DNA of 64,000 nucleotides from Vibrio sonorensis. GTDB taxonomy: Bacteria > Pseudomonadota > Gammaproteobacteria > Enterobacterales > Vibrionaceae. Position 1 is the first letter of the stretch. Every line of letters starts with the position of its first letter. The DNA lies in NCBI RefSeq assembly GCF_001854765.1, contig NZ_LJJE01000060.1:124001-188000 (forward strand), given 5' to 3'. A program made the translations under genes and the position numbers. Under the pieces are notes generated by a model, which was not told the DNA's origin, did no database searches, and saw only the letters and a program-made list of their open reading frames with translations. Below, in pieces: positions 9,453 through 18,389 of the stretch.

Positions 9453-9486
9453 ACCTCAGATGAATTCTTGTTCACTGAGGTTTTTT
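9453..9486 (+). terminator. Rho-independent terminator of the 58-aa gene
   Basis: Stem ACCTCAG / CTGAGGT (with a second inner TGAA/TTCA pairing) followed by six T residues. Confidence 0.8.
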
Positions 9487-9501
9487 ATTGTCTGTGATGG
9501 A

Positions 9502-9522
9502 AAATGTTATATTATAACATTT
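9502..9522 (+). promoter_or_regulatory. Zur operator (perfect palindrome)
   Basis: Half sites AAATGTTATA and TATAACATTT flank a single central base, giving a perfect 21-bp palindrome. This equals the core of the published gammaproteobacterial Zur consensus (GAAATGTTATA-N-TATAACATTTC). It overlaps AT-rich -10-like sequences and lies 64 bases before the start codon of the following GTP cyclohydrolase II gene, so zinc-replete repression is predicted. Confidence 0.85.
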
Positions 9523-9586
9523 GTGATCCAAATGTTGATAAATGGAGTAAGTACCCCCATATTAGGGACATAAAGGGGTGCTACTG

Positions 9587-10228
9587 ATGTACCAGCCAAT
9601 TACAGATAAAGCGATTCAAGTGAGTAGATTGATGGCGGAAGTAAGAGCCAGAGTAGATTTTAAAGTCGGTATTGGAAGCAAAATACAAGCAGAGCTTCTT
9701 TCTTTTCATGGACTTAAAACAGAAAAAGAACATGTGGCAGTTGTCTTTAAGAAAGCTGACCAAGGTGCTGAGCCTCCTTTAGTTAGAATGCACTCCGAAT
9801 GCTTAACCGGAGACGTGTTCCACTCTTCTCGATGTGACTGTGGAGAGCAGTTGGAAGAGACCATAAACCTGATGGGTGAGAAGGGCGGTATCATTCTCTA
9901 CCTTCGACAAGAAGGAAGGGGAATTGGCCTTTACAACAAGATTGATGCCTACAAACTTCAGAGCGAAGGAATGAACACCTATGAGGCGAACAATCACTTG
10001 GGCTTTGGGGATGACTTACGCGACTTTACCGAAGCGGCTCAAATGCTCAAGGCCCTTGAGATTGATACTATCCGTTTGGTAACAAACAACCCGAAAAAGA
10101 TTCGTGAACTTACCGAACACGGAATCAATATTGATGAAGTTGTCAATACATCAGCACACGTTAAAGATGGCAACGAAAGCTATTTAAAGGCTAAGAAAAG
10201 CCACGGTAAGCACAACCTGAACCTATAA
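9587..10228 (+). CDS. ribA: GTP cyclohydrolase II (RibA-type), Zur-controlled
   Basis: Opens GTP to the diaminopyrimidine that starts riboflavin synthesis, releasing formate. The 213-residue protein keeps the zinc site Cys72, Cys83, Cys85 (same spacing as Cys54/65/67 of E. coli RibA), the RQEGRGIGL loop and the Asp/Arg pair in DDLRDF. It has about 17 extra N-terminal residues. The ATG at 9587 has AAGGGG eight bases upstream; the GTG at 9578 overlaps that site and is rejected. A perfect Zur box sits in the promoter, so this is probably a paralogue reserved for zinc starvation, with the housekeeping riboflavin genes elsewhere (inference). A terminator follows. Confidence 0.9.
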   Translation: MYQPITDKAIQVSRLMAEVRARVDFKVGIGSKIQAELLSFHGLKTEKEHVAVVFKKADQGAEPPLVRMHSECLTGDVFHSSRCDCGEQLEETINLMGEKGGIILYLRQEGRGIGLYNKIDAYKLQSEGMNTYEANNHLGFGDDLRDFTEAAQMLKALEIDTIRLVTNNPKKIRELTEHGINIDEVVNTSAHVKDGNESYLKAKKSHGKHNLNL

Positions 10229-10260
10229 GCTATTGTTTAACAAATTGTATCCTAATTGAT

Positions 10261-10288
10261 AAAAGCCTCACATTTGTGTGGCTTTTTT
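10261..10288 (+). terminator. Rho-independent terminator of ribA-like gene
   Basis: Interrupted stem (GCC...ACA / TGT...GGC) around TTTG, followed by six T residues, 33 bases after the stop codon. Confidence 0.7.
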
Positions 10289-10339
10289 CGTTTAAGAGTT
10301 GAAAATTAATTGTAAATTTGTATTATCTTCAAAGTAAGT

Positions 10340-10358
10340 GCGAATGAGAATGATTAGC
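10340..10358 (+). promoter_or_regulatory. Fur box of the imelysin operon
   Basis: Nineteen bases (GCGAATGAGAATGATTAGC) match 14 of 19 positions of the Fur consensus. The site lies 49-67 bases before the first gene of an iron-type operon and is framed by AAGTGC and GCACTT inverted hexamers. Confidence 0.7.
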
Positions 10359-10406
10359 ACTTGATATAACTCTAACTAAAATAAGCTCAACAAGGATACT
10401 TTCAAA

Positions 10407-11669
10407 ATGAATGTAAAATCACTTCTGGCTCAATCTGTCGCTGCTTCTCTGCTTCTTGCGAGTAGCTCAGCTTTTGCCGCAAAAGTAACTAAAGATCAGG
10501 TGGTCGAGCATTACGCAGATATTGCTCATGCGGTATTTTCTGACTCTTTGACTACAGCTAAAGTGCTAGAAGACAAGATTGAAGCGTTTCTAGCTTCTCC
10601 TTCTGAGTCTTCTCTTGCTGATGTTAAGCAAGCTTGGATTGACTCTCGCGTTCCTTATCAGCAATCGGAAGTTTTCCGCTTTGGTAATGCGATCGTTGAT
10701 GACTGGGAAGGTCAGTTAAACGCTTGGCCACTAGACGAAGGCCTAATTGATTACGTATCCGCTGACTACCAATACGAACTTGGTAACGAAGGCGCTATCG
10801 CAAACATCGTAGCTAACACTTCTTTGACTATTGGTGCTTCTACGGTAGACACATCAAAAATTACACCTGAGCTTATCGCTGACCTAAATGAAATCGGTGG
10901 TTCAGAAGCCAACGTTGCGTCTGGCTATCACGCTATTGAATTCCTACTTTGGGGCCAAGACTTAAACGGCACTAATGCGGGTGCTGGTGAACGTGCTTAC
11001 ACTGACTTCGTGGTTGGCTCTGGCTGTACAAACGGCAACTGTGATCGACGTGGTGAGTTTTTACGCGCCGCTGCGGATCTATTGATTCAAGATCTGGCTT
11101 GGATGGAGAAACAGTGGTCTAGCGAAGAGAAAGGTAACTATCGCGAAGAGCTACTCAATGGTTCTGCTGACAACGGTTTGCGTAAAATGCTGTTCGGTAT
11201 GGGCTCACTTTCTCTAGGAGAACTGGCTGGTGAGCGTATGAAGGTTGCTTTAGAAGCTAACTCTACCGAAGACGAGCACGACTGTTTTTCTGACAACACT
11301 CACAACTCGCACTACTACAACGAGCAGGGTATCTACAACGTCTACACTGGTCTGTACAAGCGCGAAGACGGCACGCTTCTATCTGGCCCTAGCATCCACG
11401 ATCTAGTGTCTCAAAAAGACCAACAAGCTGCACAAGAAATCCAAAAGCAGTTTGACCTGACTCGTGCTCAAGTCGGTCAACTAGTCGTATCTGCTGAAAA
11501 GAACAACCAGCACTTCGATCAGCTGATTGCCGCGGGCAACGCACAGGGTAACGCGATTGTTAACGAAACTATCCTATCACTTGTTGCTCAAACAGCTTCC
11601 ATCGAGCGAGCTGCCGGTATCGTAGGTGTTGACAGCCTAAACCCAGACACAGCTGATCACGAGTTTTAA
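10407..11669 (+). CDS. Imelysin family iron-regulated protein (IrpA-like)
   Basis: A 420-residue exported protein of the imelysin/peptidase M75 family. The signal peptide is clear (cleavage near SSAFA-A at residue 24-25). The family motif GxHxxE is present as GYHAIEF near residue 173, in the iron/metal-binding position, and WLDSR-type and DYVSADY blocks agree with IrpA-like proteins. First gene of a Fur-box operon with a di-haem oxidoreductase, a second imelysin and DUF1513. Such proteins are periplasmic or surface-associated and take part in iron uptake; peptidase activity is not established for this branch. A terminator-like hairpin follows, so its transcript may be more abundant than that of the downstream genes. 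Confidence 0.9.
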   Translation: MNVKSLLAQSVAASLLLASSSAFAAKVTKDQVVEHYADIAHAVFSDSLTTAKVLEDKIEAFLASPSESSLADVKQAWIDSRVPYQQSEVFRFGNAIVDDWEGQLNAWPLDEGLIDYVSADYQYELGNEGAIANIVANTSLTIGASTVDTSKITPELIADLNEIGGSEANVASGYHAIEFLLWGQDLNGTNAGAGERAYTDFVVGSGCTNGNCDRRGEFLRAAADLLIQDLAWMEKQWSSEEKGNYREELLNGSADNGLRKMLFGMGSLSLGELAGERMKVALEANSTEDEHDCFSDNTHNSHYYNEQGIYNVYTGLYKREDGTLLSGPSIHDLVSQKDQQAAQEIQKQFDLTRAQVGQLVVSAEKNNQHFDQLIAAGNAQGNAIVNETILSLVAQTASIERAAGIVGVDSLNPDTADHEF

Positions 11670-11707
11670 TTTTTAGCTGTCGCTGTCTAATTTCTAGACA
11701 ATTCAAC

Positions 11708-11729
11708 AAGGGCTCGGTAGAGCCCTTTT
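11708..11729 (+). terminator. Intra-operon terminator/attenuator
   Basis: Stem AAGGGCTC / GAGCCCTT with GGTA loop and four T residues, between irpA-like gene and the di-haem oxidoreductase gene. Probably partial, because the next genes lack an obvious separate promoter. Confidence 0.7.
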
Positions 11730-11762
11730 GGTGTTTATAAAAACCATAATAAATGTGAGTGT

Positions 11763-13160
11763 ATGAGTATGACGTTGTTCTCAAAATACTTAGTCGCTAT
11801 AACACTGCTGGCCTTGAGTTCTCCTTCAATCGCTAACGAAGCCAAAACCGGCGGAAATACAACCGTAAAGAAAGAAGGCCCTAACGCTTTCTCTTTACCA
11901 GCGGCTAACCTTCCGATGAGCAAACGCCTCGATTTTAGTGTCGGAAACAGTTTTTTCAGAAACCCTTGGGTCCAAGCGCCAGCGTCAACGGACGCGAGAG
12001 ATGGATTGGGACCGCTGTTTAATACTAACGGTTGTCAAAACTGCCATATCAAAGACGGCAGGGGTCATCCACCGGAAGAGGGTGACATTCATTCGGTTTC
12101 CATGTTGGTGAGGTTGAGTATTCCAGCCATGACGCCAGAACAAAAAGCCGACTTTATAAAAAATGGAGTGCTTCCAGAACCGACTTATGGCGGGCAACTG
12201 CAAGATTTTGCCATTCAAGACCACGCGCCAGAAGGCAAGATCCACTTAACCTATAGTGATGTGCCTGTCACCTTCGCAGATGGCACGGTTGTGACTCTTA
12301 GGAAACCACATATCGAAATCCGCGATCCCGGATATGGACCTTTGCACCCAGATACTCAGATGTCTGCTCGTATCGCTCCACCAATGATTGGGCTGGGTCT
12401 ATTAGAGAGCATACCGGATAAAACACTGCTTGAATGGGCGGATGAAAACGATGAAAACGGTGATGGTATTTCAGGGAAAGTGAACCGCGTATGGGATGTC
12501 GTTAAGAATGACTACGCCATCGGTCGCTTTGGGTGGAAGTCAGGCCAACCGAATTTGATGCAGCAAAATGCCGCCGCATTTAATGGTGATTTAGGCCTGA
12601 CAAGCAACTTATTTCCAAAAGAGAACTGCACCAGTAATCAAGATATTTGCGCTAGGCTACCCAACGGAGGCAGTCCAGAGGTTAGCGATAACATATTAGA
12701 TTTTGTCGAGTTTTACTCTCAGCACTTGGCTGTCCCTTCGCGAAGAAATATAGACGCACCGGAAGTTCAACTTGGGCAGAAGATATTTAAAAACGTCGGT
12801 TGCGAAAGCTGTCATAAAACGAACGTTAAAACGGCAAAAAGACCTGAGCTGCCCGCCTTGTCCGAGCAACTAATACACCCCTATACCGACTTAATGTTGC
12901 ACGATATGGGTGAAGGCTTAGCTGATAATCGACCCGAATATTTGGCGAATGGTAGAGAGTGGCGAACACCAGCGCTTTGGGGTATTGGCTATACGGAAGA
13001 AGTGAATGAACACACCCAATTTCTCCACGACGGTCGTGCTCGAAACTTAATGGAAGCGGTTTTGTGGCACGGCGGTGAAGCCGAAGCGGCCAAGCAACGA
13101 GTATTGAAGCTGAGTAAAACTGAGCGCGATGCCCTTATTGCTTTCCTTAACTCTCTATAG
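11763..13160 (+). CDS. Di-haem oxidoreductase (DUF1111/COG3488), putative peroxidase
   Basis: A 465-residue periplasmic c-type cytochrome with an N-terminal signal peptide (cleaved near SPSIANEA). Two haem-attachment motifs are visible: CQNCH at about residue 91 and CESCH at about residue 347. The spacing and the interior blocks (PHIEIRDPGYGPLHP, IPMIGLGLLE-like, GRFGWKS, WRTPALWGIG, FLHDGRA) define the di-haem oxidoreductase family formerly called thiol oxidoreductase. It always sits with imelysin genes in this operon type; electron transfer linked to iron oxidation or reduction at the cell envelope is inferred. The ribosome site is weak. Confidence 0.9.
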   Translation: MSMTLFSKYLVAITLLALSSPSIANEAKTGGNTTVKKEGPNAFSLPAANLPMSKRLDFSVGNSFFRNPWVQAPASTDARDGLGPLFNTNGCQNCHIKDGRGHPPEEGDIHSVSMLVRLSIPAMTPEQKADFIKNGVLPEPTYGGQLQDFAIQDHAPEGKIHLTYSDVPVTFADGTVVTLRKPHIEIRDPGYGPLHPDTQMSARIAPPMIGLGLLESIPDKTLLEWADENDENGDGISGKVNRVWDVVKNDYAIGRFGWKSGQPNLMQQNAAAFNGDLGLTSNLFPKENCTSNQDICARLPNGGSPEVSDNILDFVEFYSQHLAVPSRRNIDAPEVQLGQKIFKNVGCESCHKTNVKTAKRPELPALSEQLIHPYTDLMLHDMGEGLADNRPEYLANGREWRTPALWGIGYTEEVNEHTQFLHDGRARNLMEAVLWHGGEAEAAKQRVLKLSKTERDALIAFLNSL

Positions 13161-13169
13161 GGAACGGAT

Positions 13170-14177
13170 ATGAAGATTAAATCTATCAACTGGTCATTCT
13201 CTTTGCTGGCTTTGATGGTTATGCCAGTTATGGCAGAAGCGTCGGAACACGCCAGTCATGGTGTTTATCAGGTAGAGCGCAGCGCCGCCAAAGTATTTGA
13301 ATCTCGTGCAGAAAAGCTAGAAAACGCGTTTATTCGGTTTTGTCGTGGCGGGACTAGAGATGAACTAGAAGAAGCTTGGCAGCAGACAATGCTCAGTTGG
13401 ATGGCTTTACAGGGTCAAGAAAGGGGCCCTGCAAAAGCACTTGAGCAGAGCTGGAATGTACAGTTTTGGCCAGACAAAAAGAATACGACTGGCCGTAAAA
13501 TGTCTTCATTAATCGCTCAAGATAAAGTGTGGACAGAAGAAGAAATCTCAGTGCAAAGCGTTACCGTTCAAGGACTAGGTGCGATGGAGTGGCTCTTGTA
13601 TGACAAGGCTTCTACGTTAGAAACGGGTTCGTCAGTGTGTAAAACAGGTGCGAACATAGCCAAGAATTTGAGCACGAATGCCACCCATATCAACACCGCG
13701 TGGAAATCGAACCCTTGGTTAGCACTGGATGAGAAAGGGTGGAACACCGAATACATCGCCTTGCTTTCAAACCAGTTAGACTACAGCATGAAAAAGTTAA
13801 GCCGTCCTCTTGCGAAAACAGGTAAACCTAGGGCTTATTTTTCGGAATCTTGGCGGTCGGAACGCTCTATGCATAACCTCAAGGCCAATATTGAAGCCAT
13901 GGAGCTTTTGTATTTCGCGAACGGGAACGGTTTAGATAAGTTGCTCCGCGACCGGAACAAAGTCGCGCTAGCGGACAGTATCAAGAAGCAGTTTCGCTTT
14001 ACCATTGATACTTGGCCGACCGAACCTAGCCTTTTTACTGCACTGCAATCTAAAGATGGATATGTCGATATCTTGGCTCAGTACAATAAACTTGAGCAAC
14101 TCAAGTATTTAATACACGAAGAAGTGGCAATCGAGTTAGGCGTAATTATAGGATTTAATGCAACCGATGGTGACTGA
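13170..14177 (+). CDS. Second imelysin family protein
   Basis: A 335-residue exported imelysin-fold protein with signal peptide (about residues 1-24). The region matching GxHxxE reads GLGAMEW at about residue 135: the histidine is replaced by alanine while the glutamate and the following aromatic are kept, so metal binding probably differs from the first imelysin. A good ribosome site (GGAACGG) precedes the ATG nine bases after the oxidoreductase stop. The 3' end overlaps the next gene by 20 bases, indicating coupling. Confidence 0.85.
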   Translation: MKIKSINWSFSLLALMVMPVMAEASEHASHGVYQVERSAAKVFESRAEKLENAFIRFCRGGTRDELEEAWQQTMLSWMALQGQERGPAKALEQSWNVQFWPDKKNTTGRKMSSLIAQDKVWTEEEISVQSVTVQGLGAMEWLLYDKASTLETGSSVCKTGANIAKNLSTNATHINTAWKSNPWLALDEKGWNTEYIALLSNQLDYSMKKLSRPLAKTGKPRAYFSESWRSERSMHNLKANIEAMELLYFANGNGLDKLLRDRNKVALADSIKKQFRFTIDTWPTEPSLFTALQSKDGYVDILAQYNKLEQLKYLIHEEVAIELGVIIGFNATDGD

Positions 14178-15255
14178 TCAAACCCGTCGCCGCCTGTTAA
14201 AGGCGGCGCTTTTTAGCCTTTCTGCCCCAACAAGCTTTGCGGTGAGTGCTTCTAAAAAACACTCTAGTGAGCAAGCATCTGCAGGTCTAATTGGGTGCAG
14301 TATTCAAGGACGAGACCGCTTTAGCGTTGTCGTGGCAGACCGCTTGGGAATGCCGTTAAGACATGTTGTCCTTCCAGAGCGCGGCCACGGCGTTGCGATT
14401 AATTCCGTTTTGGGACACGCTGTCGCTTTTGCACGTCGTCCCGGCCGCTTTATGTTGGTGTTCAACTACCACACTGGAAAAACTATACGATTATCGCCCG
14501 CTTCTCATGGGCGTCACTACTACGGACATGGAGCGTATTCAAATGACGGCAACTGGCTTTATGCGACCGAGGGTGAAGTAGGTACGAGCCGCGGTATTAT
14601 AGGGGTCTATGACGTTTCGAAGGGCTATCAAAAAGTCACTGAGTTTTCTGGCTTTGGCTTGGGGCCACATGAAGTCATTGTTATGCCAGATAACACACTG
14701 GCGATAGGAGTAGGAGGCGTACATACCGATGGACGAAAACCACTTAATATCGATGCTATGAAACCCAGTTTGTCTTATCTCAATGATAGCGGTGAGCTGG
14801 TAGATCAAGTCACTCTTGCAGATAAAAAATTAAGTATCCGACACCTTGCGCACGACGGGGGTAACACGGTTTTATGTGGGCAGCAATATCGCGGAGAACC
14901 CGATGATTACCCGTCATTACTGGCTATGCATACCAAAGGCTCAACGCTTAAGTTATTGCAAGCAGAACCTGAACAATGGGCGAGGTTTAAACATTACATT
15001 GCCAGTATCGCCGCAAGTGATGAATGGATATTAGCAACTTCGCCGCGGGGAAACTGTTACGGTATTTGGAGTAAAAGTAACGGTAGGTTGGTTGAGCTGA
15101 ACGTACTACCAGATGCATCTGGCGTGGTGTATAACCGAGACGAGTTCAGACTAAGTTCGGGAAGTGGTACCGTGACGAAAGTACAAGATTTGTCGATAAA
15201 ACAATCAATTAACACAAACGTACAGTGGGATAACCATTGGTCTGCGGTTATTTAA
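14158..15255 (+). CDS. DUF1513 family protein with Tat-type signal
   Basis: A 365-residue protein with a twin-arginine leader (TRRRLLKAALF, about residues 9-19), followed by an Ala-Ser rich h-region. The body has the repeated beta-strand texture of a seven-bladed beta-propeller, including HYYGHGAYS, LGPHEV and HLAHDG segments typical of DUF1513. Last gene of the iron operon; it overlaps the preceding imelysin gene. Start chosen at 14158 because AGGA lies five bases upstream. Periplasmic export in folded form suggests a bound cofactor, but none is identified. Confidence 0.85.
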   Translation: MQPMVTDQTRRRLLKAALFSLSAPTSFAVSASKKHSSEQASAGLIGCSIQGRDRFSVVVADRLGMPLRHVVLPERGHGVAINSVLGHAVAFARRPGRFMLVFNYHTGKTIRLSPASHGRHYYGHGAYSNDGNWLYATEGEVGTSRGIIGVYDVSKGYQKVTEFSGFGLGPHEVIVMPDNTLAIGVGGVHTDGRKPLNIDAMKPSLSYLNDSGELVDQVTLADKKLSIRHLAHDGGNTVLCGQQYRGEPDDYPSLLAMHTKGSTLKLLQAEPEQWARFKHYIASIAASDEWILATSPRGNCYGIWSKSNGRLVELNVLPDASGVVYNRDEFRLSSGSGTVTKVQDLSIKQSINTNVQWDNHWSAVI

Positions 15256-15355
15256 AATATTGAGGCAAGTTGCAACGCAACGATAATTTTTTTGCCATAC
15301 TCTATGTCATAACTCTATGGCATTGTCATAGTGATATAGGACAACGGAGTGGCCA

Positions 15356-16914
15356 ATGACTCAAAAACGCGTCGTACAATTTCTACTTATTATTACTTTC
15401 TCTACACCCGCATGGCACTTGAGCATTTTGTTAAGTTAGGTTGGATAGCACCAGAGAGTCAGGTTCACGAACTTGTTCAATATCCTTCAATGGTAAAGCA
15501 GCTTTATATAGAGAATGACAATCAGATGATCTGGTTGGATTTACAACAAAGCAGCAAATTGGAGTTCCAGTTAGAAATCATTCAGACCGCCGGATTTAGT
15601 CCGCTGTTCTCTCGTCAACTGAGTTATCTTCAGTTCTACAGAAAGAGTAATCGCTGGTTAGAGTATGATGTGTTAGCAACAGATACCTTATTGCTTTACC
15701 TGAGTTACTCTTATCACGCTGCGCGAGATGGCAAAGACTGGTTCTTCTCCGACAAACTTACTCAAGCGTTGCCAAAACCACCAAAAGGGGTACTACTCGA
15801 CACTATGGTGGCGATAGATACGCAGTATCTCGGTGAACTCATTGAAGACTTTACTCCTACCAGTGCCGATTACCAGCATTTGGTGAACACCTATTTGCAT
15901 TTGCTTAAGTATCAAAAGCTTGATTTGCCGATGTTCTTACCGGGTAAGACGCTTAGAGTGGGGCAGCGAATGCGAGAAAGGGAAACCTTGATTCAACGCC
16001 TAGCCATTGTCGATGTCGATACTTCAGAGGTGACACCAGATATCAATTGGTACGACGTCACATTGGCGGGGGCGGTAAAAGAGTTTCAACGAATTCACGG
16101 GCTTAAAGTCGATGGTGTGATTGGTCCTAGTACGCTTAAGTGGCTGAACCTATCACCGGAAAAACGACTGGTGACGTTAGCGCTGAACGCAGAGCGCGCT
16201 CGAATTTGGCCATCTCAGCGAGAAGCACTGATTTTGGTTAATGTTCCTAGCTTTGAAATGCGTTACTGGTACTCTGGTGAACAGCAGTTCAGTACTAAAG
16301 TGGTGGTGGGGCGAAAAACAAGACAAACGCCAGTGATGACAACTAAGTTAGACTCTCTCATTTTAAATCCAACGTGGAATGTGCCGTGGAAAATCATGGT
16401 TGAAGATATTATTCCTCTGGTGCAAAAAGATCCTGAGTACTTGGTTAAAAATCACATTCAGATAGTCACGGCGTGGCGCAATGGCGAAGTGGTGGACCCA
16501 AGTGTAATTGATTGGCAAACACTCAACCCCAGAGCGTTCCCATATAAAATGCGTCAATTATCAGGCAATGGTAATGCCCTAGGCTTATACAAGTTTAACA
16601 CCCCTAACAGAAGAGCCATTTACTTACACGATACTCCGAGTAAGCATTTGTTCAACAAAACGACTCGCGCATACAGTTCTGGTTGCATTCGAGTAGAAAA
16701 TGCAGACCAATTCGCCTCGTTGTTACTGGCGAATCAAGGTATGAGTTTTGCGAAGGAAACAAGTGAACCTATCGAAGAGTCAAATCAGGCCATCCCATTT
16801 AAACGCAGGATCCCAGTTCATATCATTTATCAAACGGCTTGGTTTGAAGATGGTTTGATTCACTATCGTGATGATATCTATCGCTACGACAGATCCAGTT
16901 ACATAAAAGGATAA
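15356..16914 (+). CDS. ldtD: L,D-transpeptidase (LdtD/YcbB family), signal peptide out of frame
   Basis: Periplasmic enzyme forming 3-3 cross-links in peptidoglycan. The main frame holds an N-terminal scaffold domain, a peptidoglycan-binding repeat (about residues 243-270, VDGVIGPST) and a YkuD domain with catalytic HDTPSKHLF...SSGCIR (Cys near residue 446 of the main frame). The main frame has no signal peptide. The adjacent frame from an ATG at 15356, with GGAG six bases upstream, encodes a perfect signal peptide (VVQFLLIITFSTPAW) but stops at 15437. One extra G in the GG at 15404-15405 region would join them. The GTG at 15349 overlaps the ribosome site and cannot be the true start. First gene of a cell-wall cluster with mepK and gloC. 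Confidence 0.88.
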
Positions 16915-17085
16915 GTTTTACGCAAATTTTACGGATGACTTTTGTAAGTTAAATTTCCTTTCTGTTCAATAATTAAGCAAAAAGCGTAGGCGAATTTATC
17001 GTTTCTAGCATGTTTTATGCATTTGCACTTACTACGAGAGTCGGGTAGTGTCCCCGACGCATAATTGAGTAGTAGGTAAGTAGAC

Positions 17086-17628
17086 GTGCAGTTATCAAGA
17101 CGAGATTTTTTAAAAGTAACCGGAAGTGGCCTAGTGGTAGCGGCTTGCATGCCGAGCACCGCGCTAGCGTTTTATCCAGACCAGCCAAGATCTTTGGCTT
17201 TAAACAACCTTCATACCGGTGAAGCACTCGAAACTTGTTACTTTGATGGACGGCAATACCTCTCCGGTGAACTGGCTCGTATCGATCAAATCTGTCGAGA
17301 TTTCAGACGCAACGAAGTTCACCCTATGGACAAACGCCTGTTTGACCAAGTGGCTCAAATCCAATCCGTGTTGGGCACTCAAGCAGAGGTACAGATCATT
17401 TCAGGTTATCGCTCACCTGCCACCAATCAGGCCCTTCGCAATAAATCATCTAAAGTCGCTAAAAAGAGCTACCACATGTTGGGTCAAGCTCTCGATTTTC
17501 GTTTGCAAGGGGTTGACCTCAAACGCGTACGCGACGCTGCGAGGAGCTTAAAAGCGGGTGGCGTTGGTTATTACCCCAGAAGCAACTTTATCCACATTGA
17601 TACCGGCCCTGTTAGATACTGGGCTTGA
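17086..17628 (+). CDS. mepK: MepK-like murein endopeptidase (YcbK, DUF882)
   Basis: A 180-residue exported zinc peptidase of the M15/DUF882 family. In E. coli the homologue MepK cleaves the 3-3 cross-links made by L,D-transpeptidases. A twin-arginine leader (SRRDFLKV) opens the protein; the zinc site is visible as SYHMLGQALDF (His, Asp) and FIHIDTG (His) in the last third, and the GYRSP motif precedes it. It follows ldtD by about 170 bases and precedes gloC, the same order as ycbB-ycbK-ycbL in E. coli. Starts at a GTG with a weak ribosome site. Confidence 0.9.
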   Translation: MQLSRRDFLKVTGSGLVVAACMPSTALAFYPDQPRSLALNNLHTGEALETCYFDGRQYLSGELARIDQICRDFRRNEVHPMDKRLFDQVAQIQSVLGTQAEVQIISGYRSPATNQALRNKSSKVAKKSYHMLGQALDFRLQGVDLKRVRDAARSLKAGGVGYYPRSNFIHIDTGPVRYWA

Positions 17629-17691
17629 TAGTTGTCAAATGGCGCAGTCAGTGTCATAGTGCTCGCAGTTTTTTTTGCAGGATAATTCAGT

Positions 17692-18348
17692 ATGTCACTT
17701 GAATATAAAGTTGTACCCGTTACTTCATTTTCGCAAAACTGCTCCATTGTGTGGTGCGATGAGACCATGGAAGGGATTGTTGTCGATCCTGGTGGTGATG
17801 TTAAGCAACTAAACATGCTGATTGAAGAGCTGGGTGTAAAAGTGGTTAAGTTGGTGTTGACTCACGGCCATCTTGACCATGTTGGTGGTACTCAACCTCT
17901 TGCGCGTGCGTTGGATGGCGTTCCAGTGATTGGCCCACATAAAGACGATAACTTTTGGCTACAAGGGCTCGAAGGGCAGAGTCAAATGTTTGGTTTTCCA
18001 CTTTGTGAAGCGTTCGAACCCGATGAGTGGTTAGAAGAGGGTGATACGGTCACTTTCGGTAATCAAGTGATGGAGGTTTATCACACACCAGGTCATACGC
18101 CTGGACACGTCAGCTTGTTTAACCGCGAAAGTAAGGTCGCATTTGTGGGTGACGTACTGTTCAACGGCAGTATCGGTCGAACGGACTTCCCGAAAGGCGA
18201 TTTCGACACGCTGATTAACTCAGTAAAAACCAAATTATGGCCAATGGGTAATGATGTTCGATTTGTACCGGGCCATGGGCCGGAGTCCACGTTCGGCTAC
18301 GAAAGACAAACCAACCCATACGTTGCCGACGAAATGCCACTTTACTAA
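17692..18348 (+). CDS. gloC: Metallo-beta-lactamase fold hydrolase, GloC/YcbL type
   Basis: A 218-residue cytosolic metallohydrolase close to E. coli YcbL (GloC), a type II glyoxalase that hydrolyses S-lactoylglutathione. The first metal motif THGHLDH is at residues 57-63, HTPGHTPGH provides the next ligand, GDVLF the bridging Asp, and PGHGP the last His. AGGAT precedes the ATG. A strong terminator follows the stop, closing the ldtD-mepK-gloC unit. Confidence 0.9.
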   Translation: MSLEYKVVPVTSFSQNCSIVWCDETMEGIVVDPGGDVKQLNMLIEELGVKVVKLVLTHGHLDHVGGTQPLARALDGVPVIGPHKDDNFWLQGLEGQSQMFGFPLCEAFEPDEWLEEGDTVTFGNQVMEVYHTPGHTPGHVSLFNRESKVAFVGDVLFNGSIGRTDFPKGDFDTLINSVKTKLWPMGNDVRFVPGHGPESTFGYERQTNPYVADEMPLY

Positions 18349-18357
18349 TCAAGAAAT

Positions 18358-18384
18358 AGCCAGTGATTCAGCACTGGCTTTTTT
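18358..18384 (+). terminator. Rho-independent terminator after gloC
   Basis: Stem AGCCAGTG / CACTGGCT around ATTCAG, followed by six T residues. It may also serve the convergent gene. Confidence 0.88.
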
Positions 18385-18389
18385 ATCTA

